DNA of 64,000 nucleotides, taken from contig KZ111140.1 of NCBI GenBank assembly GCA_002077045.2, positions 2,655,627-2,719,626 on the forward strand, in the 5' to 3' direction. Position numbers and translations under genes: made by a program. Below the pieces are notes generated by a model, which did no database searches, was not told the origin of the DNA, and saw only the letters and a list, made by a program, of their open reading frames with translations. Below are positions 10,745 through 21,931 of the stretch, one piece after another. The stretch's first letter is position 1. The number at the start of each line of letters is the position of its first letter. The DNA is from Rachicladosporium sp. CCFEE 5018 (Eukaryota > Ascomycota > Dothideomycetes > Cladosporiales > Cladosporiaceae).

Positions 10745-11040
10745 GGTATGTGAGAACCCCTATTGCCGGTCGCGAAAGTGTGAGCAGAAATGGATCGCAG
10801 ATCTCCGGCTGATGAATTCTGTCGAGTGAGGAGATACGGCTGCTTTAGCAAGAGTGATGCCTGTCCGGACAGCAGCATCGGAGACTCAGCGGCACAGCAC
10901 GCAGATTTCTCCCAAGCGCGCGCTTAGCGAGGATGTCTCAGACCTGATTGAGACTTCCTTTCACTGCAGACTTGTAGCGTAGGTTTGCGTTGAAGGTAGG
11001 TCAGGCTGTAATACTAGATGCTCTGCGTGGTTGATCGCCT

Positions 11041-12314
11041 CTATTGGCGTAGTGTCCGTGACCCTTCTCCCGGTCCAGAAGCAAGCATATCTAGAAAGCT
11101 CAGCCCTTCCGCCTGGGGCGCTCCGTTGATCGTTGCGGCAATACTACTTCTTTGCATAGTCGTGAACGTGTCGCGGCTCTTCGAAGTCGATGGCGAAGTC
11201 GGCTGGGAGTTCGTTGGCGGTGCGCAAAGCTTCGCACCCGATGTGCCACCATCCGAAGTCTCTACCATCGGCAAGCGCATGCAATGCTCTGGTACGGCGT
11301 GCTCCTCGAACATACTTGGAAAGTACTTGACCAGCAACGGCTTGTACGCTACGAGGCAGGCACAGATGATGCCGACGTTCGCCTCGACGATGGACCAGAT
11401 GATCGCTTGGACGCCGGACTCTGTGAACGCTATTAGTCAACATATCTGCGCAATGAGCGTATCATTGCTCACCAACAAAGTTGCCACGCTCCACTTCCGT
11501 CCAAACAGTCGCCAATCTCACAACGCTCACAAGGCAGACGAAGAACCCTAACAAGAAGACTGCAACAAGGCAGATCTTCTGCTTCCTCGGCAGACGCAGC
11601 TTCGTGACTCCAGGTAGTGGTAGTATCAGCACCAGGAAATCCAGCCCAATATTGATCCCAGCAGCTGACAACCAGTAAGCCTCAGCACTCAAACAAGTCC
11701 CTGGGAGGTCCGGATGCCACAGCTTCGCCACTGGCCTACATAAGAAGGTCCCTCCAAAGATCGCCCATGTCACAGCTGGCACCAGCAAAGCCATGAGGAT
11801 CCAGCAGCAGGTGCGAGTAACCCGATCGCTGAAGATCCTCAGATACTGCACTAGTATGGACGCTTTCGTAGCATTCACGGCCAGAGCCCAGATATCGTTG
11901 TTCGTCACTGCCAGCTTGGCAAGATGCGGATGGTCTATCATCCTGCTATTGGAATAGACACCCATGCCTTCGTGCAGCTCGGCGCCGATGATGGCGCACA
12001 TGCACCATGTCAGGACCTAATTTGTCAGTCAGCTACTGAGACACTGTCCTGCGATCGGCAGTGCTCACCATCGAGAATAAAATCACCACATCATCTCTGC
12101 CCAAACACCTACTGATCTTCCATCTCGTGTACCATCGCAACGCCACCGCTATCGTTGCAAGCGCGGTACAGGCTATCGCCGGCCCAAGTGCTTGCCAGCC
12201 GATCTCTCTCGTACCGAAGTCGACATTCTGCGGCGAGGGTGGGATAGGCGCGGTGTCATTGCTGCTCGCGTCTCTTGCATCGACGACCGCCAGATTGTGC
12301 AGTAGTACCGCCAT
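11041..12314 (-). CDS. PTH11/rhodopsin-domain-like seven-helix membrane protein
   Basis: Predicted 392 aa from exons 12314-12069, 12016-11473 and 11429-11041. Introns are GTGAGC...TTAG and GTGAGC...AATAG, both in frame. The sequence has about seven hydrophobic helices: ALGPAIACTALATIAVALRWYTR, the RDDVVILFSMVLTWCMCAIIG region formed by splicing, ILVQYLRIFS, CCWILMALLVPAVTWAIFGG, INIGLDFLVLILPLPG, ICLVAVFLLGFFVCLVSVVRL and QAIIWSIVEANVGIICACL. The LRIFSDRVTR, FLCRPVAKLW and IWSIVEANVGIICACLP-type motifs are hallmarks of the fungal rhodopsin-like (SAT4/PTH11-related) family. The C-terminal ~100 residues are a Ser/Thr/Pro-rich cytoplasmic tail. Members include surface-sensing receptors and uncharacterised plasma-membrane proteins. 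There is no extracellular CFEM domain, so this belongs to the short class. Ligand and partner are unknown. Confidence 0.88.
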
Positions 12315-12542
12315 AGAGGAAGAGCAAACGGAAGTGAAGTGAGAAAGCGTGCAGCCATGTTTGGTGGAATGCCGCGGGCAAGAGCTGCTGCGCAAAGAGG
12401 GCAAGCAACGGAGGTGATGAGGGGGCAGGAGGGGTGTGTGACTGTGCTGAAGACTCCAATGCTTACCTGGTCGTCGGAAATGCTTGTGCACGGCGTCGCG
12501 AATGGCGTTGGTGTGGTATGGAATTATCGTGATTATGAGTGG

Positions 12543-15478
12543 CTAGAATGTCGTTATACTTCTGAAATATCCATGTTCCATCCGAAGGGGACACAAAGGC
12601 CAGGCCTCGTTCTGCGAGAAATCCATTTCGTTAGATGCTTCGGTGCAGTGTCTATACTTCCCTGACAGATCCCACAACAGGACTACTCGCTGTCGATCCG
12701 CCTCCTCCGAACCCGAGACGGCCACTCTCCTGGCAATCTCACCTCCAACAGCGTCGACAGCGCCTTTCGGTCGTCGAAGACTGACACCCCCATCAGCCCG
12801 TCGCTCGACTAAGAAAAGCTTCACGTGCGTACCAGCCCAGAGACCATTGCTACCCGGATTATTGAGTCCATCAGCAGCATATATGAAGCCCCAGAGCATG
12901 CTCAGATACCAACCGAGGGCAAGCGGCGACCAGTGGAAGTGCTGTACTTTCGGCGGAGACGGTGAATCCGTCAGAGGAGAGCTCAGTGAGACTGCCGGTG
13001 GTGTTGGTATTGAAGTCGTGGATGAGAAAGGTCGTCGACGTAGAGCCGGATCTCGGTCGTGCTCAGCGGCAATTACTGTGAGAATCGTGTGGAGAGGGAG
13101 GTGTGGGAGCCACGTCTCCAGCCATTCGGGTGTGGGTGTGAAGGTCGAAGACATGCCACTACCAAGAGTCGTTGTGGGTGTTGCAGGAGGCATGCTTGCT
13201 AGGCTCGTAGTGGAGGCGTTACGAGATGTCTCGCATGAGAAGCTACCTTGCCCGACGGGAACTTCCCTCTCGCCTTCTCTGACATCGATCTCGACTGCAC
13301 GGGGACTGCATCATCAACACTGCTTGCTCTTGAGCTCCGGACGTGACTTTGAGCAGCTGTCGGCCGCGTGATGTCGTCATCGTCTTCGTCGTCATCTTCT
13401 CCTATCGCGAAAGCACTGTGCTCGGGCACGTTACCAAGTGATGTCTGTCGTGAGTTCCCATTCGGACTTCGCGCGCCGTCCACCGAGGGCCGATCTGTTG
13501 ACACACGACGTAATGGGCTCACGATGCCGCTGTTGCGATCCTTGCGCTCCTGAGCCATGCGATCCACTTCAGCTAAGGCTCCACTGACGGTGAAGTCTCG
13601 CAAAGCTTCGAACCGCTTGTGACTTCGGGCAATTATCTCTACGAACCGTCTATTCGATTCGTACTGATGCTCGAGTATGGCATTCAGCGACTCGAGCAGA
13701 GAGGAAAGCATAAGGTGGTTATCACCACCTGATAGTAGAAATGTTGGTGATGCTAATGAGATGAAGAGGTCGAGAAGCTTCGAGCTCGTGGCGCGTTGGA
13801 GATCTCGGATGTATGGCGCAATGTTACCGATTATGGCTAGTAGCGCAGGATAGACCATCTCCAGTCGACCCTTGGTGGTGGTCATGAGCGAATGCACACT
13901 GGTAATGAGGTAGTCCGCGTATGATCCGTGGAAGTTCGGTATGCGAAGCACTGCGGGTAGTGATTCTTGTCCAATGAATGACTTGTTCAGGCGGATCCCG
14001 AATGTCGACTCCACAGTCAGTGTCTGTAAGATCAAGATCGCCATCCGTACGATGCCCTGCCGTGCAGGATCGTCCTTTGCGTCCATGGCGTAAAATAGCA
14101 CAAGCACGAAGAAGTCGTGCGCGCGATCTGTGTCTATCATAAAGCTTCTGAATCGCTTGTTACATTGCAGCAGCTCCCAGGACAAGATCAACACCTCGGA
14201 TGCCCATGGTACAGCTTTCGAAGCTGTGGGTACATACGATGCAACACCAGATACCGGCTGCGACAGCACGACAGTGAGACCTTGTTGGATGAACTGGAAG
14301 TCCTCGACCCGATGCAAACGGCCGAGAGCCTTTCGAAATGCATTCGGCTCGTCTCCGGGCACGGGGTAGATGATGAGCACTGTGAGTAGTTGTAGCGAGT
14401 AAGTAACGAGCAGTTGCTTCGGATCCTTTGTAATGGCCGACAAGTCTAGTGGCACTCGCCATGATGCTGGATTGTACTTGAGCACCTGTGATGTTCATTA
14501 GCTGATCACTGTCATCGCGGACGGTCGTCTTCGTCCAGTGTAGCAGGCATGCAAAATCAAATGACTCACTGTGTTGAGTAGCGAGCAGAGTAAGCTCAGC
14601 ACGACCTGGCGGCTGCTTTGTGTCGTAAGATACGTCAAAGCTTTGACATCTGTTTGCGCTGCTACGTCCATCGGGCTGTCAGCAGTCTTTCCTACGTCCA
14701 TATTGGCGAGACTAGTCTGCGACTCACTCGGCATGATGTACATCGCCCGACTGCATATCGCCAATAGCAGCCTCAACACCTCCATAGCATTCCTCTCGTT
14801 GTCCTTACTCATTCCAACACTCTGCTTGCACCCGATCCCACTCTGCCATATGCTGTACGTTACAGCGCTATCCGCTCGTCCATCATGATCACCTCGCCTC
14901 GGCAGCGTAAAGCCAGGCAGGAACAATGCATTGACGAGCAAGTCCAGCAACTCCTCTCCAAGCGGTCTCCCGAGACTCCCCTCTGCGCTTCCCTGAGGCA
15001 CTTTCTTACTAGGTTCCAGTCCATCGAACAGCGGGCCACGATGGTTGTACTTCGAATCCCACACCCAAGTCGCTCTCCTCTGTTGCCAGAAGAACGTATC
15101 CTCCCACGCCCTCAACCCCTCAACCTCCCACAGATAAGGCAATAACCTCGTCAAAACCCTCACACCGTTCAACAGCTCCCTGCTCTCCTCCTCACCCTGT
15201 ATCTTGCCTCTCTCCACCACCTCCCTTAACCTTCTCACAACAGCATAGATCAAAGTCTCTGCATTCTTCTGCGGCGCCGGGCTGTCATTACTGCAGTGTG
15301 CATCGAATACCGTGAGAGCACGAAGATCAGTTGGGGACCAGAGGGCGAATACATCGGAGTCTGACTCGGGGAGAGTGTAGAATCGAGACCACCAGGGATC
15401 GGTTGGGGAGATGTCGGGGGTGCCTGAGAGACGGAATATGTCTTCTTTGAAGGCTAGCTTGCTTTCCGAGGCACCCAT
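12543..15478 (-). CDS. HID1 domain protein (Golgi trafficking)
   Basis: Homologue of animal HID1 and S. pombe Ftp105, peripheral Golgi proteins in secretory sorting and dense-core vesicle formation. The start at 15478 gives MGASESKLAFKEDIFRL, matching the family's myristoylation-type MGxxxSKL N-terminus. Exon 1 is 15478-14570. Intron GTGAGT...TCACAG leads to exon 2, 14485 to about 13348. The C-terminal exon (about 13294-12543) carries PEWLETWLPHLPLHTIL, the GWYLSMLWGFIYAADGLNN segment and THVKLFLVERR, all at the positions expected for HID1's conserved end. The exon 2/3 junction is inferred from a frame change within a low-complexity, acid/serine-rich region (GEDDDEDDDDI). A 53-bp GTCACG...GTGCAG intron gives one 932-aa protein. 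Family call is firm; that junction is the weak point. Confidence 0.85.
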
Positions 15479-15831
15479 TGTCGTTGTAGGTAATTGGGCA
15501 TGCCGTTTGACCTGGTTCACTTATAGCATTCTTTGACTTTCCGAGACAACCCCAGATATCTGGCACATGCAGAAGTCCGGATTGGTTGTTTACTGTCGAG
15601 AACAAGGTTCATAATCGATGTTTCCATGAGGTTAACACATGTCAGCGAGTACGAGCATGCAGGGTCCGTTAGTCAGGCGGGAACAACAAAGAGGTGCGGG
15701 CCGCGGAACATCTCCCACGTTCGATTCAATTGACCACACCCATATATCAATCCTGGAGAGATACAGGTTCAATACATAAGGCAAAACGAAAGTCTCGCGT
15801 GTCAAACGAGTAGACAGAAACTAAGATGGGC
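15479..15831. other. Intergenic between HID1 promoter and tRNA-Pro
   Basis: About 350 bp upstream of the HID1 start and downstream of the tRNA 3' end. No protein-coding potential or repeat was recognised. Confidence 0.4.
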
Positions 15832-15916
15832 GGGCTCCATCGGGATTCGAACCCGAAGCCTGTCACAGTCAAGAATCAATCCCAAAGCGACAATCATACC
15901 ACTAGACCATAGAGCC
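15832..15916 (-). tRNA. tRNA-Pro (anticodon UGG) with a short intron
   Basis: On the minus strand the acceptor stem GGCTCTA pairs with TGGAGCC, followed by discriminator C. The A box reads GGTCTAGTGGTATG, typical of fungal tRNA-Pro, and the B box is GGTTCGAATCC. The anticodon loop contains TTTGGG, so the anticodon is UGG, reading CCA and other proline codons. The anticodon stem halves TGTCGC and GTGACA pair (with one G-U) only if about 13 nt (ATTGATTCTTGAC) just 3' of the anticodon are removed. This matches the intron position of yeast tRNA-Pro(UGG). Total gene length is 85 nt. Confidence 0.9.
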
Positions 15917-16173
15917 ATTGAGAGACGGGAAGAACACATCGTATATAGAGTAAGTAATCTTGACATAGACTTCTCAAAAGGGCACGCGGCCTGCATCCTG
16001 GTCTCCAATCATGGAGCTCCCATCACAGGGTAGCTATCGACGCCGAGAACACTCACTAGGCTACCGCTGGGTTTCAATCCTCCACCTTCATGTGGCTACA
16101 TCTCCAGCAAACACCGTCCCGTGCAAAGCAAAACCCCAGAACACCTTGCTAAATCCATCAACCTTTCATGGCC

Positions 16174-17376
16174 TCACCCCCACTTCTTCGCCTCCATGCC
16201 ATCCGGCGGCGTAGTTTCCACCTTCGCCTTACTAACCTCCTCCCAATTCGTACTTGGTGCAGTCCCATTGCTCTCCGTGTAACTCTTCATCATAGCCCGC
16301 TGCACTTCCGGCGAGCTGCCCTTGAACAGCTTCTTGAAGAAATGGTTCGCTTCGTCGCCGCCTTCGTAGTCGTCGTCGTCTTCGATGCCGCCAGACTTGT
16401 CTTTCTTGTCGGACTTGCCGAGATCGTCGGTGATTTTGTCCCAATTCTTGGGGCCGGATTTCGAAGAGGTGGGATAGACTGGACCGGCGGCTGGGGCAGC
16501 GAAGACGGCGCGTTTGGCGAGGTCCTCTGTTCCACTTTCTGTTGCGTTCTCTGCACCTGCAGTCACAGGCTCGTCGCTCTCGAGCTTCGACCACTTCTGT
16601 CCAGGGGTAGCCTTCGCCAAAATGACTTCGATCTTCGTGGTCAAGACTCGGACGGTCGACTTGTCAGGCTGTACAGCTGCGAACAGCGGATCCAGTGTGA
16701 AATCGTAGTCTGAGTTGCTCGCAGTGACAGGGAATGAGATACTCAAAGAGCGCTCCAAGATCTCCACCTTCGCGCTCTCCTTCGGCACGCCCTTCGCAAG
16801 CAGAGTGAAGTACACAAACTCATTGTTCTGGTACCAGTCATGCCTGATCTTGTCGATTGGCGTCTGCTGCGGTAGAGGAGGCGGCGCCGCCACTTGATAC
16901 GACACCGATCCATTCCCAGCCGTCCCTGACCCTCCACTCGTCTTCGCATCCAGCATCGGCACCTCCTGCACCGTCACGTTCCTCCTCTCATCCCCGTCTT
17001 CCATCGCACTCAACTTATCTTCCGACTTCTTCAACCACATGGCATGCGTCGACTCCTTCTCCTGCAACTTATGCACAATGTTCAGGACAAATGCAGCATC
17101 CGCATAGCGATCCAGTCGGAATAATGCTATGCCTCGCCGTAGCTGTGCGGTGACGATGAGTTCGCGCTTCTCGCGCTGCTTGGCGTATACGACTGCGTGC
17201 TCGGCATCGTTGAGTGATTCTTGAAGCTTGCCGGCTTTGAGGTATGCCGAGGAGCGCTCGATAAAGTATTGTGGTGATGTGGGAGATTGTTGGAGAGCTG
17301 ATGTGTAGGATGCGATGGCTTCGTCGTATCTCTTGTCTTCCGCGAGCTTCTTGCCACGAGCGGAGTGGTCGGCCAT
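16174..17376 (-). CDS. SGT1: SGT1 co-chaperone (TPR-CS-SGS)
   Basis: A 400-aa, single-exon orthologue of Sgt1, the Hsp90 co-chaperone that links to Skp1 for kinetochore (CBF3) and SCF ubiquitin-ligase assembly. Three TPR repeats lie at residues ~1-115 (ARGKKLAEDKRYDEAIASYT, FIERSSAYLKAGKLQESL, LRRGIALFRLDRYADA). The CS domain is at ~178-270, starting IRHDWYQNNEFVYFTLLAKG and including a VEILERSLSISF strand. The SGS domain is at ~310-400, with YPTSSKSGPKNWDKI, an acidic block, ANHFFKKLFKGSSPEVQRAMMKSY and the terminal TNWEEV. Length and domain order agree with fungal Sgt1. It is divergently transcribed from PPX1 at 17608. Confidence 0.97.
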   Translation of the reverse strand: MADHSARGKKLAEDKRYDEAIASYTSALQQSPTSPQYFIERSSAYLKAGKLQESLNDAEHAVVYAKQREKRELIVTAQLRRGIALFRLDRYADAAFVLNIVHKLQEKESTHAMWLKKSEDKLSAMEDGDERRNVTVQEVPMLDAKTSGGSGTAGNGSVSYQVAAPPPLPQQTPIDKIRHDWYQNNEFVYFTLLAKGVPKESAKVEILERSLSISFPVTASNSDYDFTLDPLFAAVQPDKSTVRVLTTKIEVILAKATPGQKWSKLESDEPVTAGAENATESGTEDLAKRAVFAAPAAGPVYPTSSKSGPKNWDKITDDLGKSDKKDKSGGIEDDDDYEGGDEANHFFKKLFKGSSPEVQRAMMKSYTESNGTAPSTNWEEVSKAKVETTPPDGMEAKKWG

Positions 17377-17607
17377 GACGTGTCGCGGTCGAGTGTAGTT
17401 GCGAGGTGTATCTACTTACGAAATAATGTAGAAATGCTGGAGCTCAGTCAGTGTATGTAATAAACGCTGTAAGCCTACAATGAAATGTGCTTTCTGGGGT
17501 GCAGCAGTGGCGCGAGATCATCCCTGTCAGTGAAGCCTGACCTTGTGAGTACTCAGTGGAGACAACGACCTGTCTGAACAATCGCTATCAACGTGGTCAA
17601 TTGAACA

Positions 17608-18849
17608 ATGTCTCGCATGTCGGTGCGGACGTTTCTAGTCCATGCAAAGAAACGACTGAACCAACTTCACTCGATCAATGGAACAACCTCATTCGTCGTC
17701 GGCAATGAATCTGCAGACCTTGACTCCATCTCAAGTTCGATCGTCTACGCATACATCCAGTCCAGCACAGTAGAAGCCCGTAAATCAAACAGCTTCACCA
17801 TACCAGTCACAAACATCCCAGCAGCAGATCTGGGCCTTCGCCCAGAACTCACAGCACTACTTCGCCACGCCTACATCCAGCCAGAAGAACTCATAACCCT
17901 GGACGACATCTCCCGTGTTTCCCCCTCGCCAGAAACGACGTCCTGGACTCTAGTCGACCACAACGCCTTGACTGGAGTACTTGCGCAATCGTTCGCTCCT
18001 CAAGTGAACGCAGTGATCGATCACCACGATGACGAGAACGTTGTGGCGAAGACAGCCCAACCTCGCTTCATTACCCGTTCTGGCAGCTGTGCAAGTCTGG
18101 TAGTGAATCATCTCAGACCGACCTGGGACATAATATCTTCGTCTAGCTCGAACATCGGCGCCGCTCTCGGCCAGACGTCCTACCACATTACCGATGACTT
18201 CGCGTTCACGTCAACCTGGGATGCTCAAGTCGCATATCTAACCTTAGGAGCCATCTTGATCGACACGCAGTGTCTAACGTCCGAAGATAAACTCACGGAG
18301 CATGATCGACAGGCGGTGAAGTATCTCGAAGCGCGTATCAATGCTTCGCCGAGATTGGGCAAGGGTTACGACCGTGATCGTCTCTTCCGCGAGCTCACTG
18401 AAGCGAAGACCAATCTGGATGACCTGACTGTGCGAGATTGTCTGCGTAAAGACTACAAAGAGTGGACCGAAGGTGATCTCAAGCTAGGTATCAGCTCGAT
18501 CGTGAAGTCTGTGACGTGGTTGGCGAAGAGGCAAGGGGGTTTGATAGGTGCGATGAAGGAGTGGGCGCAGGAAAGAGACGTCGGTATGCTAGCAGTAATG
18601 ACGGCCTTTACTGACAGGGAAGGGGAATTCGCGAGAGAGCTTGTCGTGATGGCTGTGGAGGAGGGGAAGGCAGCGGATGCTGCGAAGCGCTTTGTGGAGC
18701 GGTCGAGTGAGGAGCTGCGGCTGAAGGAGTCTGAGGTCGAGGTGAAGAGTGGAGGTCAGGTTCCGTATCTTCGACAGTGGACCCAGGGGAATGTAACAGC
18801 GAGTCGAAAGCAGGTCGGACCAATGCTGAGAGAAGCTATGCGAGGCTGA
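17608..18849 (+). CDS. PPX1: Exopolyphosphatase PPX1 (DHH family)
   Basis: A 413-aa, single-exon enzyme that removes terminal phosphate from inorganic polyphosphate; the yeast enzyme is 397 aa and mainly cytosolic. DHH-superfamily metal-binding motifs are in order: GNESADLDS near residue 33, a DHNAL motif near 113, then VIDHHDDE near 131, and GALLIDT-like GAILIDT near 213. The C-terminal DHHA2-type half follows (GLIGAMKEWAQERDV, LAVMTAF). No signal peptide or membrane segment is present. The SGT1 start lies about 230 bp away on the other strand, so the two likely share a promoter region. Two close ATGs (17608, 17617) make the exact start ambiguous by three codons. Confidence 0.95.
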   Translation: MSRMSVRTFLVHAKKRLNQLHSINGTTSFVVGNESADLDSISSSIVYAYIQSSTVEARKSNSFTIPVTNIPAADLGLRPELTALLRHAYIQPEELITLDDISRVSPSPETTSWTLVDHNALTGVLAQSFAPQVNAVIDHHDDENVVAKTAQPRFITRSGSCASLVVNHLRPTWDIISSSSSNIGAALGQTSYHITDDFAFTSTWDAQVAYLTLGAILIDTQCLTSEDKLTEHDRQAVKYLEARINASPRLGKGYDRDRLFRELTEAKTNLDDLTVRDCLRKDYKEWTEGDLKLGISSIVKSVTWLAKRQGGLIGAMKEWAQERDVGMLAVMTAFTDREGEFARELVVMAVEEGKAADAAKRFVERSSEELRLKESEVEVKSGGQVPYLRQWTQGNVTASRKQVGPMLREAMRG

Positions 18850-19343
18850 AGCATGGCCATCGAAGGACATTGCCGCACGTGCGCTGCAGGTCAGTGAAGG
18901 CGAGTGAAGTCGCGTGATGGGGAATGTAGATGAACACTAGCAGGGCTACCGTGTCATGACGACCATTTCGGTGATTTGAGTGAGAGGTGAGCCTCTTGAG
19001 CATCCGTTACATCTCTATCAATGACTGACCACCCACCAGCACCTCATAATCTACACCCAGAATCATATATGAATGCCATCCCCTCAACCTCCATCCCAGA
19101 AACGAAAGCACCAACAAACACACCAGCACCAAGGCCGTAAGCGCTATGCACCCCCCTTCCGTTCCAATCCTCCACTCCTACCTCAGATCCATCCGACGCC
19201 TCGCTAAACCCTCAACGATGCACGTCCGGAACCTCTTTTCCATTCCGTCCCCAGCGCCACGCTAAGCAACATCCCCCAGAACGTTTCCACGCATTCCAAT
19301 AGTCCCCCATATGTCGAGTCAGAAGTAATTGTACACACCCTCT
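18850..19343. other. Intergenic between convergent genes
   Basis: About 500 bp between the stop of PPX1 (plus) and the stop of the RNA-binding protein gene (minus). It should contain both 3' UTRs. The stretch 19030-19290 is pyrimidine/AC-rich on the plus strand, but no gene or repeat unit was identified. Confidence 0.4.
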
Positions 19344-21931
19344 CTAGTCCCGCGCATTCAACACCGCCTCGCTGTATACACCTGGCCGCAACATGTCGAT
19401 CTTCCGCGGCGCCGGCGATACAGGCACAGGCGCTGTAGTACGTGGGCTCATAGCCTCTGCATCCTACTACGGAGACTTACTCGCGCCTGGGCCGCCCTGA
19501 CCACCATTGTTCCTGCGACTATCGTCGATGCCGAGATTACCCATGCCAGAGCTGAGGAAGCTGAACGGGTCGGCGCCGGCGCTGTCTGTGTTACCGTAGT
19601 TGTTAGCATTGCCGTAGCTACCATTGCTATAGCCCGGAGCGCCACCAGCGGCAGACGAAGTACCCTGGTTGAAAGCCTGCTCGGCGCGCGAGTCGAAGCC
19701 GCCTTGCTGGGGCATATTGCCGTTGCCGGACATCTGTGAGTAGCCGCCTCCAGGCATGTACGGGCTTGGAGCGCCGAGGCCAGAGGGCAGAGCGTAAGTG
19801 GATGGAGGGCCGTAGGACTGCTGCTGCTGACCTCCATAGCCGCCTGGCGGGCCTCCGCCCATGTGACTGCCACCGCCGTAGCCGCTGCCCTCCTGGCTCA
19901 TGCCGCCATAGGACTGGCCGCCCATGGAGCTGCCCATGGACATGTTGGGAGGCGGACCGTGGCTGTAGTTGTTGCCTGGGAAGTTGGTCATGCCGCCCTC
20001 CGCGACGATGGCAGCATTGCTGCGCGAAGCTCCGCAGCGCAAGCAGCTCGTATTCTTAGCAAAATTGTGGTACTTGCAGCTCTCGTTTCCGCACTGCCAA
20101 TCGCCAGCACGGAATGGCACGGCACCACCGCGTCCACCACCGCCACCGCCCATGTGACCTCCACCATATCCGCCACCGTGCATGTGGCCGCCACCACTAC
20201 CGCCCATCATGCCTGGGTGTCCATATCCTTGACCGCCTCCACCGTATGCGTTGGGTGGCATGCCGTAGCTCTGACCGTATGGGTCGCCGCCTGGACCAGC
20301 ACCCATCGCTGGAAAAGAGCATCTGAAGCATGCCGTACGACGCTGGAAGTTGCTGAATCCACAACTTGGGCAGGTCCAGTCACCCGGACGAGGGCGGTTC
20401 TTCGATGGTGGGAATGGTGTCAAGAGGGGTGGTCCGCCAGGTGGCTGCGAATGCGCAGCGCGGTCGAGTACGCGAGACGATGATGGCGAAACCTCAATGG
20501 CTCTATCATTGAGTGCACGTCCGTTCATGCTGAGCGACTCGGCGGCCTGGAAATGGATGATGTCAGCCATTGTCGCGTATGAAGTGTGGAAGAGATGTAG
20601 GCAAGTGAAAAAGAGATCAAACGCGCGCCACGTCGCGGCGCACGCAACACTCTAGTACAGTGCATAGGCAACCTGCGCAACATCAAGTCCTGATGGAGCG
20701 ATGTTGCACATGGGGTAAAGTGTGACGTAAGTAATCCTCAGCGGTTGCTGCCTTCAGACCACGCACAACGACGGGGAGGAAACCTGCAGCGGGTCGCCTG
20801 ATTGCAGACTCGCAGGAGCTAATGCAACGAACGAAATGATAAGACTCACATCTTCATGGCTCCCAAACACAACGAATCCACTCCCACTCGGCTTGCCACC
20901 CTCAGGAGTCCGCAGCGTCCAGAACGCAATAGGTCGAGCATTGTACTGCGTGAACCAGCTCTCAAGCTCGCTCTGCGTAGTATCATGCGGCAGCCCACTC
21001 AGGTGCAACACTTTCGATCGCTCTCCAAGGAAGGCGCGCACATCGCTCCTAGCATCAAGCGGACTGGTGAGAACATCTGGGTCACCAGCTGGGTTCGAAG
21101 GCGATGGTCGAGACTTCTGCACCAGCGAGCGCAGGCAGCGAGCGAGGGTCATAGCCTCCTCGATGGCGCGGCGTGGCGAAGAAGGCGCGAGCGCTTGCAG
21201 ATGGAAGGGAAGACCACCGGTGACTTTGCCAGATGAGCGCACTTCCTCAACTTCGAGTCCGGCGCAGATTGAGGACAAGCTGGAGGAGCTGAATGCCAGA
21301 GTCTCAGGGTGGTGCGATTGGTAAGTCTGGTACTCGCCGCGTAGACCAAAGAGGACAGGATGCTGCAGGTAAGCTGGGAGGACGACGTTCTTGTCACGAG
21401 CCTCGCGAGGCATTTGCACACGGAGATCCCATGGTGTCAGAGTAACGAAAGCAAACTTCGGTGCGGCTCCATTGGCATTCTTCTCGAGCAGGTGCTCGTT
21501 GGCGAAGGCATCGAAAGCGTTGATCGCATCGCGGAAGCCACCTGCATTCTTGACGTGTTCCCAGGTCAAGGTCGTGAGGGACGTGCAAAGCGGGGTGATT
21601 GGAGTGTTGGTGGGGCGGACCAGTACAGATTGATGGTGGAGCTGTTGCCTGTGTCAGCACCGTCTTCGCCACAACGCAGTGCCACCCGTATACATACCTC
21701 CGCCAAGTTCGGGTCTCTCGCATCGACCACGACCCATCCAATCTCGATCACCTCAGCGCTGTCCTTCGTGACATACACTCCATGCTCGTCGCAGGTAGTC
21801 GCAATATGAATGACGCAGTACTTGTCGAACTGACCAGATGTTACACTTGGTCGTGGTTCGCTCGAAGGCGTCGGGTATGCGTTGCTCCCAGTAGCGCCGC
21901 CATAGGGCTGCGATTGAGTCGGTGTAGCCAT
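19344..21931 (-). CDS. RNA-binding protein: exonuclease-like domain, RRM, two RanBP2 zinc fingers (NRP1-like)
   Basis: Predicted 726 aa from exons 21931-21698, 21641-20850, 20546-19481 and 19432-19344; all junctions keep frame. Residues ~40-250 resemble a DEDD 3'-5' exonuclease (AEVIEIGWVVVDA, a TPITPLCTSLTTLTWEHV segment, FVTLTPWDLR), but the first acidic motif is replaced by VIHIATTCDE. An RRM follows (~330-420): VLHLSGLPHDTTQSELE, GSGFVVFGSHED, and after a 303-bp intron AAESLSMNGRALNDRAIEV. Two RanBP2-type fingers come next: GDWTCPSCGFSNFQRRTACFRC and AGDWQCGNESCKYHNFAKNTS plus CLRC. A long Gly/Met/Ser/Gln-rich tail follows. The short last exon ends IDMLRPGVYSEAVLNARD. This order matches yeast Nrp1 and its fungal relatives, thought to act in RNA granules. 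No catalytic activity should be assumed. Confidence 0.88.
20547..20849 (-). other. Long intron inside the RRM coding region
   Basis: This 303-bp interval starts GTGAGT and ends TTTCCAG. It splits the RRM between GSHED and AAESLSMNGR. It is four to six times longer than most introns here. I found no ncRNA signature inside it. Confidence 0.7.

Noticed and set aside
19863..20483. A long plus-strand open frame opposite the RNA-binding protein gene
   Set aside because: It is antisense to the Gly/Met-rich repeat region. Long stop-free frames are expected opposite such biased sequence.
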